A DNA stretch of 32,154 nucleotides, taken from the NCBI GenBank assembly GCA_028279895.1, contig JANQMY010000235.1, positions 1-32,154 of the forward strand, given 5' to 3'. Each line of letters begins with the position of its first letter. Position 1 is the stretch's first letter. Position numbers and translations under genes: made by a program. Of this stretch, positions 1-9,872 are shown piece by piece. This DNA comes from Alphaproteobacteria bacterium (lineage in GTDB: Bacteria; Pseudomonadota; Alphaproteobacteria; JANQMY01). The notes under the pieces are model-generated. The model had not been told where the DNA came from and made no database searches. It was given only the letters and a program-made list of their open reading frames with translations.

Positions 1-171
1 AAAGATCCCTATACAGATGAAAGCGCGATGATCGACGTCATGGCCGCCTGGTCGATCGTGCATGGGCTCGCCGACCTGCTGAATGCGGGCCGCCCCAAGC
101 GCCTTCTGGACATGCCGAAGGCCCAGAGGGAAAGGGCCGTGAAAGCGATTATCGGACGGCTTTATCGCTAG
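1..171 (+). CDS. TetR-family regulator, C-terminal end (partial)
   Basis: The window opens inside a reading frame that ends with TAG at 171. The 56 visible residues include the stretch AAWSIVHGLADLLNAG, which resembles the WHG-type ligand-binding domain at the end of many TetR/AcrR repressors. The DNA-binding half lies upstream of the window, so neither ligand nor target can be named. The next gene starts 48 bp downstream on the same strand with its own ribosome binding site. Identification rests on this short helical motif alone. Confidence 0.55.
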   Translation, partial: KDPYTDESAMIDVMAAWSIVHGLADLLNAGRPKRLLDMPKAQRERAVKAIIGRLYR

Positions 172-219
172 CGGCCATGTATGCTAGGGCAAAGAGCATA
201 AGAAAAGGAGAAAACGCTC

Positions 220-807
220 ATGTCCCTGCCGGCCATCGACACGGTCTCTGAATCCGATCAGGACCGCGCGATACAAACCATCGCCCTTGGTTTTTCCACG
301 GATCCCGTACAGCGCTGGATCTGGCCGGAAGCATCGGTTTTCCTCAGCGCCAAGCCGCGTTTCGTGCGCGCGTCGGCCGGGAGCGCCTTCGAAAACGGCA
401 CCGCCTTCGCGGTGGAGGGGCTCAAGGCCGCCGCTCTGTGGTTGCCGCCCGGGGTGACCACCGATGGCGATGCCATGGGTGCCATTGTGGCGGAAACCGC
501 CAGACCGGAGATCTTGGACGATCTGGTCAATATCGGCCTCAGCTTGCGGGACGCGCACCCTCACGGGCCCCACTGGTATTTGAATTTTATCGCGTGCGAC
601 CCCGCTTATCTCGGCCAGGGCCTCGGCTCCGCCTTGATGAAGCATGTGCTCAAACGCGTCGATGAAGACGGCGCGATCGCTTATCTGGAATCGTCCAACC
701 CGCGCAATATGAGCTTGTATGAGCGCCATGGTTTTGAAACCGTGGGCGAGGTACAGCATGGGGCCTCGCCGCCGCTCTACCCGATGATCCGGCCGGCCCG
801 GAAATAG
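220..807 (+). CDS. GNAT-family N-acetyltransferase
   Basis: A 195-residue protein with the acetyl-CoA binding signature of the GNAT fold. Around residues 126-140 the sequence DPAYLGQGLGSALM fits motif A (Q-x-x-G-x-G/A). Around residues 160-172 NPRNMSLYERHGF fits motif B. The expected reaction is transfer of an acetyl group from acetyl-CoA to a small-molecule or protein amine in the cytoplasm; the acceptor cannot be predicted. The ATG at 220 is preceded by AAAAGGAG at good spacing. The Baeyer-Villiger monooxygenase gene starts 15 bp after the stop, so the two are probably co-transcribed. Confidence 0.85.
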   Translation: MSLPAIDTVSESDQDRAIQTIALGFSTDPVQRWIWPEASVFLSAKPRFVRASAGSAFENGTAFAVEGLKAAALWLPPGVTTDGDAMGAIVAETARPEILDDLVNIGLSLRDAHPHGPHWYLNFIACDPAYLGQGLGSALMKHVLKRVDEDGAIAYLESSNPRNMSLYERHGFETVGEVQHGASPPLYPMIRPARK

Positions 808-2439
<1,632 letters not shown>

Positions 2440-2447
2440 TCGTTCAT

Positions 2448-2476
2448 AAAAAAGGCCCCGCATCTGCGGGGCCTCT
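2448..2476 (-). terminator. Intrinsic terminator, usable from both sides
   Basis: An 8-bp GC stem (2454-2461 with 2466-2473) closes a four-base loop. On the minus strand it is followed by a run of six T, so it is a canonical rho-independent terminator for the leftward operon (tautomerase, ACAD-like, small peptide). It also lies 14 bp past the stop of the rightward monooxygenase gene and may end that transcript too. Confidence 0.75.
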
Positions 2477-2499
2477 CAGTTACTAAGATCGCTTCTCGG

Positions 2500-2589
2500 C
2501 TAGGCCACCATCAAGGCCACATAACCGGCCGGCATAATGGTCACGGCAATGAGCGTGATGCTGGCGAAAATGCTGTTTGCGGTTTTCAT
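2500..2589 (-). CDS. Small single-pass membrane peptide, 29 residues
   Basis: A 29-residue frame, beginning MKTANSIFAS and ending in VALMVA, forms one hydrophobic helix with a Lys near the N-terminus. It starts 31 bp after the stop of the ACAD-like gene on the same strand, with a purine-rich AAAGGAATGAAGAG just before its ATG, and ends shortly before the strong terminator at 2454-2473. The position between a gene and its terminator, the start context and the clean hydrophobic segment support a real small protein. No family is recognised and no function is proposed. A chance frame is the alternative. Confidence 0.45.
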   Translation of the reverse strand: MKTANSIFASITLIAVTIMPAGYVALMVA

Positions 2590-2620
2590 CTCTTCATTCC
2601 TTTTCAACTTAGGTTGTGCG

Positions 2621-3745
2621 TTAGCGCGCGACCGGCGGGAGGCCCATGGCCAATCGCCCCGTAAAGTGGTGTTGCTTTTTCTCCGGCAACGGATGGAATT
2701 GGCCACCATGGGCATCGCGCAACAGACGCTCAAGGCCCGTCTTGCGGAACAAACCCGTGCCGCCCGTTGCTTCCAACGCCTTCTCCGCAGCGGCGATAAC
2801 GTGATTGGCGCAGATCGTTTTCCGCACCAAGACCTGACTGGCGAGTGTTTCGCTCGGTGTAAACGCAAAGTCGTCGCACAGCGCGATCATGGAATCGCAG
2901 GCCATTTGCGCCGTGGTGAGCAGATTCTCCATCTCGCCGAGCAGAAACGGCGTCGCCGGATCATCGGTCTTCTTTTTCGCCCGGTCCCGAGCGATGGCCG
3001 CGGCGGCCTCGGCCACACCCACATAGGCCGACATGACAAGCGGCATCGCCACCGTCACGATCACGGCAAAGGCCATATGGAAGGGGCCGCGCGGACGCTT
3101 CATGCCGACGGCTTCATCCGGCACGAAAACGTCTTCAAACCGCATGGTTTGCGAGCCGGTGGACCGCATGGTCATGGTCTGCCAATCATCCATCAGCGTA
3201 ACGCCGTCTTGTTTGATCGGCAGCGGAAAGTGCAGCACCGACGGACCGTCATCCGGACAATCATAGGCGCAGGATGTCACGGCAATATCGCCCACCGGCG
3301 AGCCGCTGCCGAACGGCTTAACCGCCGAGATGCGGTAGCCGCCGTCCACTTTGGTCGCGCTGCCGTTGGAGTCGAGCCAATCATTCGCCCCGGTGCTGAC
3401 CAGCACCAGCTCGCCCGCGGCAACCTTCTCCAGCAACGCCCTGCCCGGCTTGCCGTCTTGATGGTTCTTACGCGCGGCACTCACCAAGTGCTGGTGCATG
3501 GACACGGCAAGCGCCGTAGACGGACAATAATGAGCAAGCCCGCGCAAGAAAGCGGCCATGTCGCGATGGCTGGCACCGCCGCCGCCGAGTTCTTGCGGCA
3601 CAAGCGCGGAAAACACTCTGTGCGATTTCAACACCTCGTAATTGTCATAGACAAAGGCGTCTTGTTGTTCCATTTCCGCCGAGGCTTTCGCAAAACCCGG
3701 ACCGACCGTTTCGAGAACGTTTTGTAAATTGAGGGACGTGCTCAT
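2621..3745 (-). CDS. Acyl-CoA dehydrogenase-family flavoprotein
   Basis: A 374-residue protein of the acyl-CoA dehydrogenase fold. The N-terminal helical domain contains VPQELGGGGASHRDM, the middle beta domain contains DVFVPDEAVG, and the C-terminal helical domain ends in a G-G-x-G-L-F-R and L-E-R-L-L-R-D-A segment. FAD would be the cofactor. These families include true dehydrogenases and flavin-dependent monooxygenase or desulfurising relatives, so the reaction is uncertain. The start at 3745 is chosen for its GGAG at -12; the frame stays open further upstream but there it is a shadow of the neighbouring gene. It follows the tautomerase gene by 38 bp and likely shares its promoter. Confidence 0.8.
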   Translation of the reverse strand: MSTSLNLQNVLETVGPGFAKASAEMEQQDAFVYDNYEVLKSHRVFSALVPQELGGGGASHRDMAAFLRGLAHYCPSTALAVSMHQHLVSAARKNHQDGKPGRALLEKVAAGELVLVSTGANDWLDSNGSATKVDGGYRISAVKPFGSGSPVGDIAVTSCAYDCPDDGPSVLHFPLPIKQDGVTLMDDWQTMTMRSTGSQTMRFEDVFVPDEAVGMKRPRGPFHMAFAVIVTVAMPLVMSAYVGVAEAAAAIARDRAKKKTDDPATPFLLGEMENLLTTAQMACDSMIALCDDFAFTPSETLASQVLVRKTICANHVIAAAEKALEATGGTGLFRKTGLERLLRDAHGGQFHPLPEKKQHHFTGRLAMGLPPVAR

Positions 3746-3783
3746 GATGACTCTCCTGATGGAAGGGCGTGACAAACCGGCCC

Positions 3784-4029
3784 TTAACTTGCCTTCTTCA
3801 AATCCGCGCCGGGCGTACCGCCCGCCATGGCATGGACATCCGCCGCCGTGAGCATTTGCCCGCCGATGGCCCAATCGCCCTGTTCCACTTCTTGGATCCG
3901 CACCCATGTGACCGGCCGCATGGCTTCGCCTTCGACGGCAACCATGGCATCGGTGACTTTTTGGATGATCTCTTGCTTTTGCTCGGTGGTGAAAACGTCC
4001 TTGATCACATCAACAGTTACGAGTGGCAT
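3784..4029 (-). CDS. 4-oxalocrotonate tautomerase-family protein
   Basis: An 81-residue protein starting Met-Pro-Leu-Val-Thr-Val. Removal of the Met would expose the catalytic N-terminal proline typical of the 4-oxalocrotonate tautomerase superfamily. The following [17 protein letters not shown] matches the family's first helix, and the length is slightly above the classic 60-75 residues. The expected chemistry is keto-enol tautomerisation or a related proton transfer. The start at 4029 has AAAGGAGAG just upstream; a longer frame to 4182 lacks the proline start and is rejected. It is first in a leftward operon with the ACAD-like gene, divergent from the HxlR regulator at 4402. Confidence 0.8.
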   Translation of the reverse strand: MPLVTVDVIKDVFTTEQKQEIIQKVTDAMVAVEGEAMRPVTWVRIQEVEQGDWAIGGQMLTAADVHAMAGGTPGADLKKAS

Positions 4030-4136
4030 TTTTCTCTCCTTTGCGTATCGCGGGGGACCGCCCTCCGCGTTGCGCAAACAGATAAGCGCCGGGCCCCTGC
4101 GCCGAAAGTTCAGGGATTGAAGCAACCCACTACACA

Positions 4137-4167
4137 TTTTAAAGTAACGAACTTCACGTTTTGAAGT
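4137..4167. promoter_or_regulatory. Candidate HxlR-type operator between divergent genes
   Basis: In the 372-bp gap between the tautomerase gene and the divergent regulator there is a perfect inverted repeat, ACTTCA-CGTTT-TGAAGT (4151-4167). It overlaps a direct repeat TTTTAAAGT / TTTTGAAGT (4137-4145 and 4159-4167) spaced 22 bp, about two helical turns. HxlR-family proteins bind as dimers near divergent promoters, so this is the natural site for the product of 4402-5103. The rest of the gap shows no other clear structure. Confidence 0.5.
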
Positions 4168-4401
4168 GATACCCGAAGGCACCGTTTTCTGCGGTTTTTC
4201 GTCGGGCTCTGGGGAGCATTTTCATGAGGACCAGCCGCCATAACGCGCGATCTCGCCCTTTTCAGAGGGTCGAAAACGTGCGGTTTCGCCTCGCGGCCCC
4301 CCGGGCAAACAAACGGATCGTGGAGAAGTTCGACACGATCGACATAGGCGCCATCGAAGGTCCGGCGGCTCCGTTGATGTTACGCCAGGAGGAGGGCGCG
4401 C

Positions 4402-5103
4402 ATGAGATACGGCCAGTTTTGCCCCATTGCCAAAGCCAATGAGATCTTGGGCGAGAAATGGACGATCCTGATCATCCGGGAATTTTTGATGGGTGCCCGG
4501 CGGTTTAACGAACTGCAGCGCGGGCTCGGCCTTATCTCGCCGGCCTTGCTTACCAGCCGCCTCAAAACCCTCGAAGAACAGGGGCTCATCGTCCGGCGCA
4601 AGATCACAGGCCAGAAGGGGTATGAGTATTTCCCGACGGAAGCGTGCGAGCAATTACTGCCGGTGCTGGTGGCCATGGGCGAATGGGGATTGTGCTGGGC
4701 CAAGCATCATTTGCTGGATGAAGATTTCGATGTGGACTTCCTGATGCTCTATCTCGAGCGCAGCGTGGACCCGGAGAAACTGATCGGCCATGAAACGGTG
4801 ATCCGTTTCGAATTCACCGATCTCGACCATCAAAATGTCTTCTGGCTTTTGGTGCAGGACAAGAAAGTGGATCTGTGCATCAAGGATCCGGGCAAGGACG
4901 TGGACGTCTTTTTCACCGGAACCGTCCGTACCATGACGGATGTGTGGATGGGCGACCGTACCTATAAGGAAGCGATGAAATCAGGCGACCTTTATGTGCA
5001 TGGGCCCGACGCCCTGACCCGCAACATCTCGTCTTGGCTGAAACCGAGCATCTTTGGCGACTCGCCGCGCCGGTCGCAGCCTGTCGCTGCGGCGGGGAAT
5101 TGA
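4402..5103 (+). CDS. HxlR-family transcriptional regulator with SCP2-like C-terminal domain
   Basis: A 233-residue protein. Residues 1-100 form the HxlR winged helix (CPIAKANEILGEKWTILIIR, then RFNELQRGLGLISPALLTSRL), including the N-terminal Cys common in this family. Residues of about 115-220 resemble the sterol-carrier-like domain fused to HxlR heads in some actinobacterial and proteobacterial regulators, so a hydrophobic or acyl ligand is plausible (inference). ATG at 4402 has AGGAGGAGG just upstream. It is divergent from the tautomerase/ACAD-like operon, which it probably controls through the repeat at 4137-4167. Confidence 0.85.
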   Translation: MRYGQFCPIAKANEILGEKWTILIIREFLMGARRFNELQRGLGLISPALLTSRLKTLEEQGLIVRRKITGQKGYEYFPTEACEQLLPVLVAMGEWGLCWAKHHLLDEDFDVDFLMLYLERSVDPEKLIGHETVIRFEFTDLDHQNVFWLLVQDKKVDLCIKDPGKDVDVFFTGTVRTMTDVWMGDRTYKEAMKSGDLYVHGPDALTRNISSWLKPSIFGDSPRRSQPVAAAGN

Positions 5104-5178
5104 GGGCAGAGAAGGCTGGGCATCATCTAAACGTAACGCGCCGCAACACGTTCAAAGACCTTCGTCAGGTAGTGGGGC

Positions 5179-5757
5179 ATGGCCGACAACATTGTCATCT
5201 ATCTCATCGGATATCCCGGCACCGGCAAGCTTACGATTGCGAAAGAGATCTGCAAGCGGCGCCCGGACGTTAAGCTTGTGGACAACCATCTCATCAATAA
5301 TCCGATCTTGTCCGTGATCGAACAGGATGGGCGCACGCCTTTGCCTCAACGGGTCTGGGACAATGTGGGCCAGGTGTGGACGGCCGTTCTCGACACGATG
5401 GTGACGGTTTCTCCGAAGCATTTCAGCTTTGTCCTGACGAACGTGCTGCTGGAGAAAAACAAGGACGACCACAGCCATTTCAAACGCATTCAGAAAATGG
5501 CTGCCGAAAGAAACGCGGTCTTTGTTCCGGTGCTGCTCACTTGTGCAGTGGAAGAGCTCGCGCGGCGCATCGTTTCTCCCGAGCGGCGAGAGCGGATGAA
5601 AGACATCAACGCCGAAACGCCTGCACGCCTGGCACAACGCTCACCGCTTATTCCGATCGATCACGAGAATTGCATCGACCTGGACGTCACAGATTTGGCG
5701 CCGGATGCCGCCGCGGACATCATCCTGAAGAAGGCTTCGTCGATTAAGGCTGGTTGA
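5179..5757 (+). CDS. P-loop NTPase, small-molecule kinase-like
   Basis: A 192-residue protein with a clear Walker A motif GYPGTGKLT at residues 11-19 directly after the first beta strand. This is the layout of small kinases such as nucleotide, shikimate or antibiotic phosphotransferases. A later segment with ARRIVSPERRERMKD may be an Arg-rich lid. The phosphate acceptor cannot be identified. The start ATG at 5179 follows a weak GGTAGTGGGG. The 3' end overlaps the convergent secreted-protein gene by 14 bp (5744-5757), so there is no room for a terminator between them. Confidence 0.75.
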   Translation: MADNIVIYLIGYPGTGKLTIAKEICKRRPDVKLVDNHLINNPILSVIEQDGRTPLPQRVWDNVGQVWTAVLDTMVTVSPKHFSFVLTNVLLEKNKDDHSHFKRIQKMAAERNAVFVPVLLTCAVEELARRIVSPERRERMKDINAETPARLAQRSPLIPIDHENCIDLDVTDLAPDAAADIILKKASSIKAG

Positions 5758-6334
5758 ACGCGTCCATAACCGTGCCGACGGTGGGCATCTGGGTTTGGCC
5801 CGCACCGCCAGCACCGCCGCCGGCACCGCTCAAGGCGCCGAAATCGCCCGTGCTGATCGACGAAGAAACTTCGCCGACAAAAGCGCTGTATTCAGCCGTC
5901 TGCGAGGGGGCGCCGTCATTGCCGTCCGGTCCGCCGGTGATGGTCTTCGCCACATCCACATTATAGGAGCTGGCGATCGCGCCGGGGCCCGTCATGGAGA
6001 GCAAGCCGTCATCCATCATCAAGCCACCGTCCAACCCGATGGAGTCGGTGTTGTTGGCGGCAGCGCCGTTGACGCCGATGATGGTCAGATTATTGCCGGT
6101 GTCCGGATTGGGATCGTTCACCGCCTGTTTGGGCACGTCTTCCAGTTCCATCGAGACGGAGTTGGGGTCGGCATCCGGATTGGTGTTTTCTTCGTAAGCC
6201 ACATTGCCGTCTTGCAGAAGAGACACCGTGCCATCGGCGCTTTCAAACGACAAAATGTCCTGCGCAAATGCAGGTCCGGCGATAACGGCAGACATTGCCG
6301 TGGCAAACAGCCATGATGCGTTCCGCACGCTCAT
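5744..6334 (-). CDS. Secreted acidic protein of unknown function
   Basis: A 196-residue protein with a standard Sec signal peptide: basic start, hydrophobic core, and cleavage expected after Ala24 in GPAFA-QD. The mature part is acidic, rich in Asn, Asp, Gly and Ser, has no cysteine and ends with a Gly/Ala-rich stretch (GALSGAGGGAGGAGQ) before a short tail. No domain is recognised; low complexity suggests an extracellular or surface role (inference). GAGGGGA lies just upstream of the ATG at 6334. It converges on, and overlaps by 14 bp, the P-loop protein gene. The 185-bp gap to the next gene must hold its promoter, but none is obvious. Confidence 0.7.
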   Translation of the reverse strand: MSVRNASWLFATAMSAVIAGPAFAQDILSFESADGTVSLLQDGNVAYEENTNPDADPNSVSMELEDVPKQAVNDPNPDTGNNLTIIGVNGAAANNTDSIGLDGGLMMDDGLLSMTGPGAIASSYNVDVAKTITGGPDGNDGAPSQTAEYSAFVGEVSSSISTGDFGALSGAGGGAGGAGQTQMPTVGTVMDAFNQP

Positions 6335-6519
6335 CGCATCCCCTCAGCCATTTCGAATCCCAAACTGTTGTATTGGTACCGCAACAACATGGTTAAGAAA
6401 ACACAAATCAGGTGTCATTGGCGATCTCGCCAAGTAAATCCAGGAAATATGCTTAATTCAAACCGCATAATACACAATCGGCGCCGCGATTTACTGTTAA
6501 GCGCCCCGTGGACAGCCTT

Positions 6520-7167
6520 ATGACCCATGCGCCCTATTGCGAAACCGTCATGCAGCCCATTGCGGTCGATTTCACGCACAAGCGCCAGTCGGGCGGGGCG
6601 GGAGAATTCGCGCGGGTGTGTCTGACCTTAACGCCCAACACCCGTGGCAGCGGCACGACGTTTCGCAATCAACTCATTCAGGAGAACGTGCCCGCAGCCT
6701 ACATCCCCGGCGTTGAGGCCGGCGTGGCGCGTGCCTTGGAACAGGGCGTATTAGGGCCGCATCCCGTGGTCGATGTGATCGTCACCCTCACGGACGGCGC
6801 CTATCACGATGTGGATTCGTCTGCCATGACCTTTGAAACGGCGGCATTTCACGCAGTGAAGGATGGCTTACGCCGGTCCGGGACGCTGCTGCTGCAGGCG
6901 ATGATGCGCGTGTCCGTCTCCGCGCCCGAAATATATCACCCCCGCGTCCTTGCAGACTTGGAAGAACGGGGCGCGATCGAGATGGCAACACGCGACGGGA
7001 CAGTCACCGCGACGGCGCCCCAAGCGAAACTATCCGATTACTTCGCAACACTTCATCAGTTGACGGACGGAAAAGGCCAATACCAGATGGTGTTCGACAG
7101 ATACGTCCCGTGCCTCACCCCGCCTGACGGTCCCGGCTTTCCACCGGCGATGGGCCACCGAGCTTAA
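6520..7167 (+). CDS. Stand-alone EF-G domain IV-V protein (no GTPase domain)
   Basis: A 215-residue protein that aligns only with the C-terminal half of elongation factor G. Domain IV is recognisable from its KRQSGGAGEFARV loop (residues 21-33), the IPGVEAGV helix and the tip motif DGAYHDVDSS (92-101). Domain V follows with LLQAMMRVSVSAPEIYHPRV and GKGQYQMVFDRYVP. No Walker A or other G-domain sequence is present; the frame is open upstream only to 6457 and the preceding DNA does not encode EF-G domains I-III. It starts almost exactly at the domain IV boundary. GTG at 6508 is an alternative start; neither has a good Shine-Dalgarno. It could be a decayed EF-G paralogue or a ribosome-binding accessory factor. 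Confidence 0.75.
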   Translation: MTHAPYCETVMQPIAVDFTHKRQSGGAGEFARVCLTLTPNTRGSGTTFRNQLIQENVPAAYIPGVEAGVARALEQGVLGPHPVVDVIVTLTDGAYHDVDSSAMTFETAAFHAVKDGLRRSGTLLLQAMMRVSVSAPEIYHPRVLADLEERGAIEMATRDGTVTATAPQAKLSDYFATLHQLTDGKGQYQMVFDRYVPCLTPPDGPGFPPAMGHRA

Positions 7168-7184
7168 CGGCGCGGTTGTGCGTC

Positions 7185-7862
7185 TTAGTCGTCGAAGCCC
7201 ACAAAAGTCGCGGCCTCGTCCACGGATTTCCGGCGCGAGACGACGGCGTTGGCCGGGAATGAATCGTCCGGAAAGCCCATGGCTACGCAGATCATGATCA
7301 CCTGATCGTCGGGGATCTGCGCATGTTCGCGCACCACCGGCGACTGCATGATGCCCTGGCTGTTGATCACACACCCCAACCCCCGCGACCAGGCCGCATT
7401 CACCAGCGCATTGGTGACCGCGCCGCAATCGAAGGGCGCGATGTCGCCGCCATGGATCGACTTGTCATACGTGACAACCACCGACACCGGCGCATCGAAT
7501 TGGCGGAAGCCGCGCAGCACCCAATCCTGGCGCGCCGCTTTGTCGTGGCGCTCAATGCCCATTACGGCGAACAGTTGCTTGGCGATTTCGATCTGCCGCG
7601 CGCGATGGGCCCCTTCATAGGCGCCATGGCTGCGGAATTCGCGGCTGTCGGGCACGCCCGCCAGGTTTCGCTCCACATTGCCGGCGCGGATGCGGTCAAG
7701 CACGTCGCCCGCCACCACATAAAAGTTCCACGGCTGCGTGTTAAGCGACGAGGGCGCGCGCATGGCCATCTCGATCACTTCCCGGACCAGCGCTTTGGGC
7801 ACCGGTTTCTTTTGGTATCCCCGGATGCTCCGCCGGCCCAACACCACGTCATCGTACTTCAC
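7185..7862 (-). CDS. Nitroreductase-family FMN oxidoreductase
   Basis: A 225-residue nitroreductase. The N-terminal FMN-binding RRSIRGYQ (10-17), the APSSLNTQPWNFYVV segment (36-50) and the C-terminal MICVAMGFPDDSFPAN (190-205) are typical. FMN-dependent reduction of nitro, quinone or enone compounds with NAD(P)H is expected. GTG at 7862 is used because GGAGGA stands 6 bases upstream. The MFS transporter gene ends 49 bp upstream on the same strand, so both are likely one transcript. A shortened relic of a closely related gene lies at 26527-26709. Confidence 0.9.
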   Translation of the reverse strand: MKYDDVVLGRRSIRGYQKKPVPKALVREVIEMAMRAPSSLNTQPWNFYVVAGDVLDRIRAGNVERNLAGVPDSREFRSHGAYEGAHRARQIEIAKQLFAVMGIERHDKAARQDWVLRGFRQFDAPVSVVVTYDKSIHGGDIAPFDCGAVTNALVNAAWSRGLGCVINSQGIMQSPVVREHAQIPDDQVIMICVAMGFPDDSFPANAVVSRRKSVDEAATFVGFDD

Positions 7863-7911
7863 GCATATTCCTCCAAAACGTTCGCGAAAGGCCTCTTACC
7901 GCAATCGGGCG

Positions 7912-9117
7912 TCAATGGCCAAGACCGGAAGCGCCGGGTCGGGTGAGCGCCATCAGGCGCCACATGGCCCAGATGCCAGCGAACGGGCCTAAAGCCAGAG
8001 CCGCAAACAGGAAGGGCCACCCCCAGAGATCGGCGATGACCGGCGCAATTTGCACGGTGAGCACGGTCAGGCCAAATCCGAGCGCCGTCTGCAAGGTCAA
8101 CAAGGCCCCGGCCTGTTCGGGTGGCGCGTAATCGGCTACCAAGGCCGAGAACTGCGCGGAATCCGCAATCACGAAGATGCCCCATAGGATGACGATGGCG
8201 GTCATCAGGTAAGCGGAACCACCGAAAGCGGGGATCGCCGCCAGTGCCGCCAATCCGGACCCGGCCATGGCGATGACGGTCACTTCTGCTTTGCCGATCC
8301 TGTCCGCCCAAATGCCGGCGATCACGCAGGAAACGGCGCCGGCCCCCACGGCGCAAAATGCCACCAGCTTCGCCCAAGAGACGGCCGCGGGCTCGGCCAT
8401 TTGCAGCGTGAACGAAGCTGTCAGGGCAACAGCGATCCACGCCCAAAGCGCATAGAGTTCCCACATATGGCCCAAATACCCGGCATAGGCCAAGCGAATG
8501 CGCTTATCGGTCCAGGCGATATGGAGGCCGCGAAACGAAAATGCGGATGCTTGCACATGGTTCGGGCCCAGCGCGGTAAAGAGAACCGTCAGCCCCCCGA
8601 CGAAAGCGAGCAGGCTTGCCCCGGCAACGGCCAGCCGCCAATCGGTGCCGCCCATGAACGACAAAAGATGCGGCGCGGCGGACCCCAATGTCAGCGCGCC
8701 CACCAGCAGCCCCACCAACAGCCCCCTGTCGCGCGTGCCCCAGCCGACGGCGATTTTCATGCCGACCGGATAGACGCCCGCAAGCAGCGCTCCCGTCCCG
8801 ATGCGCAACAGGATCGCCAGGTTGCTGCCAATGGGCGCGATCAGCAAACCCGCATTAAACAGCGCGGCAGCGACGGCGCTGAGGGCGAAGACGCGCCGCG
8901 GATCGTACCGATCCGCCAGCCCAAACACCGCATAAACGATCGCGCCGACCGCGAACCCGAATTGAACGCCGCTCGACAGCAACGCCTGGCGGACATTGGA
9001 GATCTCGCGCTCCGCGCCCATATCGGCAATCACCGCCGCAGACGAAAACCAAAGGCACATGCCCAGCGTTTCTGCAACAACAAGAAGGGTGATGGACTTC
9101 GTCTTCAATGATGGCAC
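7912..9117 (-). CDS. MFS transporter
   Basis: A protein of about 401 residues with roughly twelve hydrophobic segments in two halves, as in major facilitator transporters. The first segments read ETLGMCLWFSSAAVIADM and the loop between helices 2 and 3 has GLADRYDPRRVFALS, matching the family's G-x-x-x-D-R-x-x-R-R motif. The substrate is unknown; efflux is common for such singletons. The start is set at GTG 9117, just after the upstream immunity gene stops at 9153 and giving a normal MFS length; no strong Shine-Dalgarno is seen, and the frame stays open upstream in sequence belonging to the neighbour. It is followed by the nitroreductase gene on the same strand. Confidence 0.8.
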   Translation of the reverse strand: MPSLKTKSITLLVVAETLGMCLWFSSAAVIADMGAEREISNVRQALLSSGVQFGFAVGAIVYAVFGLADRYDPRRVFALSAVAAALFNAGLLIAPIGSNLAILLRIGTGALLAGVYPVGMKIAVGWGTRDRGLLVGLLVGALTLGSAAPHLLSFMGGTDWRLAVAGASLLAFVGGLTVLFTALGPNHVQASAFSFRGLHIAWTDKRIRLAYAGYLGHMWELYALWAWIAVALTASFTLQMAEPAAVSWAKLVAFCAVGAGAVSCVIAGIWADRIGKAEVTVIAMAGSGLAALAAIPAFGGSAYLMTAIVILWGIFVIADSAQFSALVADYAPPEQAGALLTLQTALGFGLTVLTVQIAPVIADLWGWPFLFAALALGPFAGIWAMWRLMALTRPGASGLGH

Positions 9118-9152
9118 GGTTTTTTGCTTCTGCGAGATGTCGACCCCACCGT

Positions 9153-9584
9153 TTAAGCCGAATTGATCTGAGCCAGGAAGGCACGAATTTCTTCCAGCAT
9201 CCTGGACTTGTCCTGTGCATCGAAAGTCGGGTCGCTTTCGATGGCCGGGACCGCCCGCACGCACGCCGCAGCCAGGTCCGCCGCCCAATCGGGCCGGGAC
9301 CGGAAATGGTCCGCGTCCACGCGCAGCGCGGCCATCAAAAGATCGCCCTCATAATAATCGCCGCAGACCATCGGGTCTTGCCTAAGCAACGCCAAGGCCA
9401 ACGGCATCAGGAAGGCCGCGCCAATGTCCTGGCTAATCATCACGCGCACGTCGCCGGGCGAGAAGTACCCCAGGGGCTTTTTGCGCAGTCGATGACAACG
9501 GTCGATCAGGCTCGTGCGTTCACTCGGCGCGGGCCAAATATCATTCTCCAACTCTTCGAGCGTCTTGTGCGTTTCGTCGACCAT
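9153..9584 (-). CDS. Contact-dependent growth inhibition immunity protein-like (CdiI_2 family)
   Basis: A 143-residue soluble protein resembling the CdiI_2 immunity family. It starts with TLEELENDIWPAP, then has LIDRCHRLRKKPLGYFS, an MISQDIGAAFLMPLALALL helix and the GDYYEGDLLMAALR signature. Such proteins neutralise the toxic tip of a CdiA or other polymorphic toxin delivered by neighbouring cells. No toxin gene is near, so it is an orphan immunity gene or has been recruited to another job. ATG at 9584 has GGAG seven bases upstream. The MFS gene begins 35 bp downstream. Confidence 0.65.
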   Translation of the reverse strand: MVDETHKTLEELENDIWPAPSERTSLIDRCHRLRKKPLGYFSPGDVRVMISQDIGAAFLMPLALALLRQDPMVCGDYYEGDLLMAALRVDADHFRSRPDWAADLAAACVRAVPAIESDPTFDAQDKSRMLEEIRAFLAQINSA

Positions 9585-9872
9585 GAGGCTCCGGCTCAAG
9601 AGGGTACACTTACTTTGGCATATCAGCGATTCCGTGGAAGCGCATCGTCGAGTCACGCAGAATTGTTTGCCGTCTTGAGTGTCCGTTTTCGCCCCACGAT
9701 GACATCAAGCCTTGCGTCCCACATGATTTGCCCGGACGTTAAACTCGACGTGAGAGTTTCAACACAGCGGCAGGCATGAACGCTGAGCGACACTCTCGCG
9801 CCTTTGTTGAAAGACGTAGACCCGGCCCAATTGCCCGTCTCATCGGCCCCCTGCTCCCCCAATCGTATTTCG

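Noticed and set aside
2537..3727. 396-codon open frame on the plus strand
   Set aside because: It lies wholly antisense to the ACAD-like gene, has no family resemblance and is rich in Arg/His as expected for a shadow of GC-rich coding DNA.
8401..9111. 236-codon plus-strand frame
   Set aside because: Antisense to the MFS gene, composition dominated by Arg, Gln and Pro, no recognisable motif.
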